64,000 nucleotides of DNA from Taeniopygia guttata (Eukaryota > Chordata > Aves > Passeriformes > Estrildidae): positions 17,173,001-17,237,000 of the forward strand of contig NC_133032.1 of NCBI RefSeq assembly GCF_048771995.1, in the 5' to 3' direction. Shown piece after piece: positions 60,180 through 64,000 of the stretch (positions are counted from its first letter, which is position 1; each line of letters opens with the position of its first letter). The notes below the pieces were generated by a model. The model saw only the letters and a program-made list of their open reading frames with translations. It was not told where the DNA came from and did no database searches. The translations under genes were made by a program, and so were the position numbers.

Positions 60180-61261
60180 ATATATTTTGGTATATAACTG
60201 CATTTTCTCCCATCCCTTTGTCTGGGATGTCTCCCTGCAGCTCTGCAGAGAGCTGTGCTGCTGTGACCGAGGCTCAACTGACATTCATTGCAGTAAAGGG
60301 TCACTCCAGCAAAAGCCTCTTGACTCATGACACGTCAAGGCAGACTGTACTCCAAAAAGACCTTAAAAGTAATTTATAAATGCCATGTGCTCTATAGGAG
60401 TGATAGCAGTTAAAATGTAATGCAAATTGGCAGCTGCATGGATGCTCCTCTTTTGGCAAATATTCTTCATTACTGATATCCTAAACTAAAGTATTGTAAG
60501 AAAAAACATTGCTATTAAGACTAATCGTTTGAAACCACGAGGGACTAGTGGCTTTATTCCTCATCTGACCCATACTGTTATAAAGATTTCCTCAAATAAA
60601 AGGAAAGATAAAAATAAAAGAGAAGTCTAACTATACCCTTTGATGAGAAAATAAATGTTACGTCTCCTTTATAATATACATTTAAGAATATTACAGATAA
60701 AATAAATCTATAATCAACCTCTGTTATCTTTTTGTAACTGAAAATGTATACACTTAGGGATAGTGAAAATCGTGTAATCCCCAAGGTCTTTCTACTCATA
60801 TATTTATAAGGTGTTTTTAAATTTTTTCCTTGTGGAATAGAGTTTTGGCTATTGGTATAACATGGGCAAATGGTATGGAAATTTCTTTTTATGTCTCATC
60901 AATATTTTCTTACCTAAGGTATTATACTCATTTCACATTAGTCTTGACTGGCAGTATAATGCATCTAATACTAGCCTTCTTTTGTTCTACATGGTAATTC
61001 AATTTAGACTAATTCAATGTATGTTATAATTGAAAACTGCAGCTCATTAACTTCTAAACACTCTTTGTATTTCAGACTACACCTGCTCCTTTGGCACAGC
61101 GTCTATTCTGAATCCATCCACTTCTTCCTGAATAAGCTATGTTGCTATGGCACATGTGCTGTCACAATTTCTTTCTTTATCATACTTTCAGTCCATAATC
61201 ATACTTATTTAGCATAAAGAAGAGTAAGAATGCAAAGTCTCCTAATCCTTCCTGAATTACT

Positions 61262-61289
61262 ATTTGATTTGAACCATTTGATTTGAACA
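61262..61289. repeat. 14-bp tandem duplication
   Basis: ATTTGATTTGAACC is followed directly by ATTTGATTTGAACA. Confidence 0.9.
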
Positions 61290-64000
61290 ATAAGTCAGGT
61301 GAAAACACTGTTTAACTTGAAGGAATACTAGAGTTGTCAAATGGCTATATGCAACGTGCTTGCAAAATTTATCATGGTAGAAACCTGCTTATGGACCACC
61401 TCACTGCAGAAAAATTAAACAATGGGGTAGCCCCCAGTGCTCCCCAACGCTCCTCAGGGACCCTGATGAGCAGTTTTGTAGCCCCATGTGTGTCCATGGG
61501 TACAGCTGCACCAGTGGGTCAGGGTCTGTTGGTTTTATACAGTGCAATTAGGCACATTGAAAAATCAGATGGGCTGATCATCCTTCAAATGGGTCTCATG
61601 TGGACTCCCACTTCCTCGCATAAATCTGTATTTAAATCAAGACTTCTTTGAAACCTGCAATGAATGAAACCAGAGTGGAATTGGCAGCAGAATTAGTCTG
61701 CTCCCAAAGTCACATTATCAATTATGAACAAAATATCAGTTTATTTCCACCCATAAAGTCTTCTAATCCCTGATCACATTCTCACAAAAGGCTCATTTCA
61801 CTTCTGTTGACCAGTGTTCCAACTTTCTCCTCTCTCCTTTTACATACATGGTTAATCTTTCCTATTTATTCCCTCTAAGCTTCCTAATTAACATTTTAAA
61901 ATGCTTCTGTCAGGAAAATTTTCCTATAAGGGCAGTAAACATCCCATTTCCCTACAGAAAGCTATGACTATTAAAAATTCTTGAGACAGGCACTCAAGAA
62001 ATCATCATCTCGAATGGTCAAACACAGCATCTTTGAAACAAATTTAAATAACCACTTGATTTGAAAATAGAATGATTTTTAATTATTCAAAATGGGGCTG
62101 GCAGTGTAAGCCCCATCATAAATCTTGGCTATGCAGAATATTTACCTTACAAGGAAGAAGCCTGGGCATATGGATAGATCATACAACCTCTGTTACACAG
62201 GAGAGACTCTAGGGTTTTTCATTGTCCCCTCCAGCAAGACTGTGGTTTCTTACAACATAATATTTAGCTGATGTCTATGTTCAGTTGAAATACACTAGTC
62301 CCAGGTCCCAGTCCACACCTGGGATTTCAGATGCATGTGATCTTTGACCAATAGCTTTTAATTTGAGTACAGGTCACATCAAAGCTAAAAGACTAAGTTT
62401 AGGGTATATTTGCATTACTTAAATTCATTGAAAATAAACAAAATGTTAAACCAGCACAACTTCTTTCTTTCTTAGCATGCTTTTCATCTTACCTTACAGG
62501 GCAATTTTTCATTTGTACTGCCACCATCAACTAGCACTATAAAAATGACACTGCTTATAAGATTTCTAACCCTGAAGTTGTGTGAATTTTCAACAATAAA
62601 AACAGCCCAAGAGAACTAACCCATCAGGACCATAAAAAAATGTCCAGGAAGCTCTCAGCACAATCAGCTTGCTGAGCAGGGAGTCTGCCTTGAGAACTGC
62701 AGTGTGGCAGAGGTGATGGGAAGCTCCCAGGCACCAGCTGCGACCAGCACTAGCAAGGATTGGGATGGGAACTGGAGGGAATGAGGGAATGAGAAACTGT
62801 CACTTAAGAGATTGAGGTTCACTTGAAATTAAAAGATTCTTCACTTGAAATTCTGTGAAACATAACACAGGATACTTTCTGCAATTTTTGTGCATTTGCA
62901 TTAAACATACTGCTACTCTAATCATCATCCAATTCACAGAAATGCCTGAATGCAAATGTAATTCACTATCATATTAACTTTGGGAAATGGCTTCAAGACT
63001 TTTCCAGCAATGTAAAATCATCAGAAATCTTCTACCAATAAACTATTTGACACATGATATAAAGCATAGAGCTTTTGAAATGTTTCACCATTACATGCAA
63101 AATGGAAATTGGGAACAGAGTATTTTAATATTTTCACAGAATTTCTCCAATCCCCTCTCAAGTAGGGTAAAGCTGCTTTCCTCTAAGTGCTACAAATCTA
63201 ATTCACAAATTGGAAAACATGAAAAAATTTATTAAATCACATACACATATGACTAAGGCTTAATACAAGATATTGTACTCTGTGATACTAGCTCTAAGGT
63301 TCCTTAGGCAACTTATTTCTAACTGTTAAAGCTCTAAGAAAATGCAATAATCATCTCCACTACACAGCAATATGATCAAAGGGCATTGTAATATGAACTT
63401 CACTATTAGACACAAATCATCCTTTACTTACTTTGGGAATTGTATGGAAGTTTAAACTGAGGAATATCAATACTAACATGATGAAGATTAGAGCAACAAC
63501 TGAGAACCAGAATTTTCAGTGTGGTGATTCTTACCTTACTGAAACATTAGGACTACAGGAACCCTAGATGCCAGAAGCAACACTGTTTCTAACTGCTGAT
63601 ACCATGCAGAAGAAAGGTTAAATACGGAAAAGTTTAATGTTCTAAAAGTTAATGATCAAAGAAAGACTTTGCAAAACTGTCAAGAGTTGCTGTCTTTGCT
63701 GATGACAAGTGTGACAGGTTTGAAATAATAGGAGCAAGTAGTTTGTTGAGCTCAGTAATAAAACTGCTCTCCTTACTTTGTTCAGTCAGAAAACATTCAG
63801 CTAGAGACTAAAATTAAGCATGAGAAGCTTTAGCTGAAAATACTTTTTTTCTTGTGAAAGATTTAAAAGAAAGAAACAAGAACCAGAACAGATCAGCTTC
63901 TTGGCATTAACCACAGGAAAAATGTTGTTCTTCTTTTCTTTCACAGTCTAATACTTATTTTAGACATACCTAACTACTTCTCTTTCTGCTACCACCTCTA

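Larger units (their letters stand above)
54626..64000 (-). other. CHN1: Presumed alpha2-chimaerin intron, no exon recognised
   Basis: I looked on the minus strand for alpha2-specific segments such as the SH2 domain and the linker before LTSLVRR and did not find them, so those exons lie to the right of the window. The stretch holds a GC-rich patch at 55.2-55.36 kb, a G-run cluster at 60.16 kb, a small duplication at 61.26 kb and long AT-rich unique sequence. A short exon could have been missed by eye. Confidence 0.55.

Overview
The window is vertebrate nuclear DNA, almost certainly from a bird. It holds parts of two known neighbouring genes, both on the minus strand: CHRNA1 (muscle nicotinic acetylcholine receptor alpha-1) on the left and CHN1 (chimaerin 1, a Rac GTPase-activating protein) on the right. 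Order and orientation match the conserved WIPF1-CHRNA1-CHN1 block known from human chromosome 2q31. The exons agree best with my recollection of the chicken proteins. Introns are compact and I recognise no abundant interspersed repeats, which also suggests a bird. The CHRNA1 signal peptide differs from the chicken one I remember, so this is probably another bird, perhaps a passerine.

Layout by position. 1-3.8 kb: no gene seen. About 3.8-4.05 kb: a CpG-rich promoter-like block with no recognised coding exon, by synteny a candidate first exon of WIPF1. 4.4-13.1 kb: CHRNA1, complete. Nine coding exons all have GT/AG junctions, join in frame and total 1374 nt (457 aa plus stop). A short 3' UTR and a compact promoter with a TATA-like box and two E-boxes flank it. 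13.1-25.1 kb: intergenic, with microsatellites, a 31-bp minisatellite and two GC-rich blocks. 25.1-54.12 kb: CHN1. Seven coding exons encode the whole 334-aa alpha1-chimaerin isoform (1005 nt including stop). 54.0-54.63 kb: a CpG island that is the alpha1-chimaerin promoter and may also drive a divergent plus-strand transcript. 54.1-64 kb: no coding exon recognised; presumably intron of the longer alpha2-chimaerin transcript, whose SH2-domain exons must lie beyond the right edge.

CHRNA1 is the ACh-binding subunit of the neuromuscular receptor. Alpha-chimaerins switch off Rac in response to diacylglycerol; the alpha2 form acts in motor-axon guidance. The two genes are syntenic neighbours, not an operon, and each has its own promoter.

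The most interesting local structure is the alpha1-chimaerin first exon. Its coding sequence runs straight through what should be the 3' splice site of the alpha2 transcript, so the same bases are polypyrimidine tract plus AG in one isoform and codons in the other. I found no sign of a new multi-gene system, mobile element, virus or CRISPR locus. Most open reading frames outside the listed exons are chance frames in GC-rich or antisense sequence.
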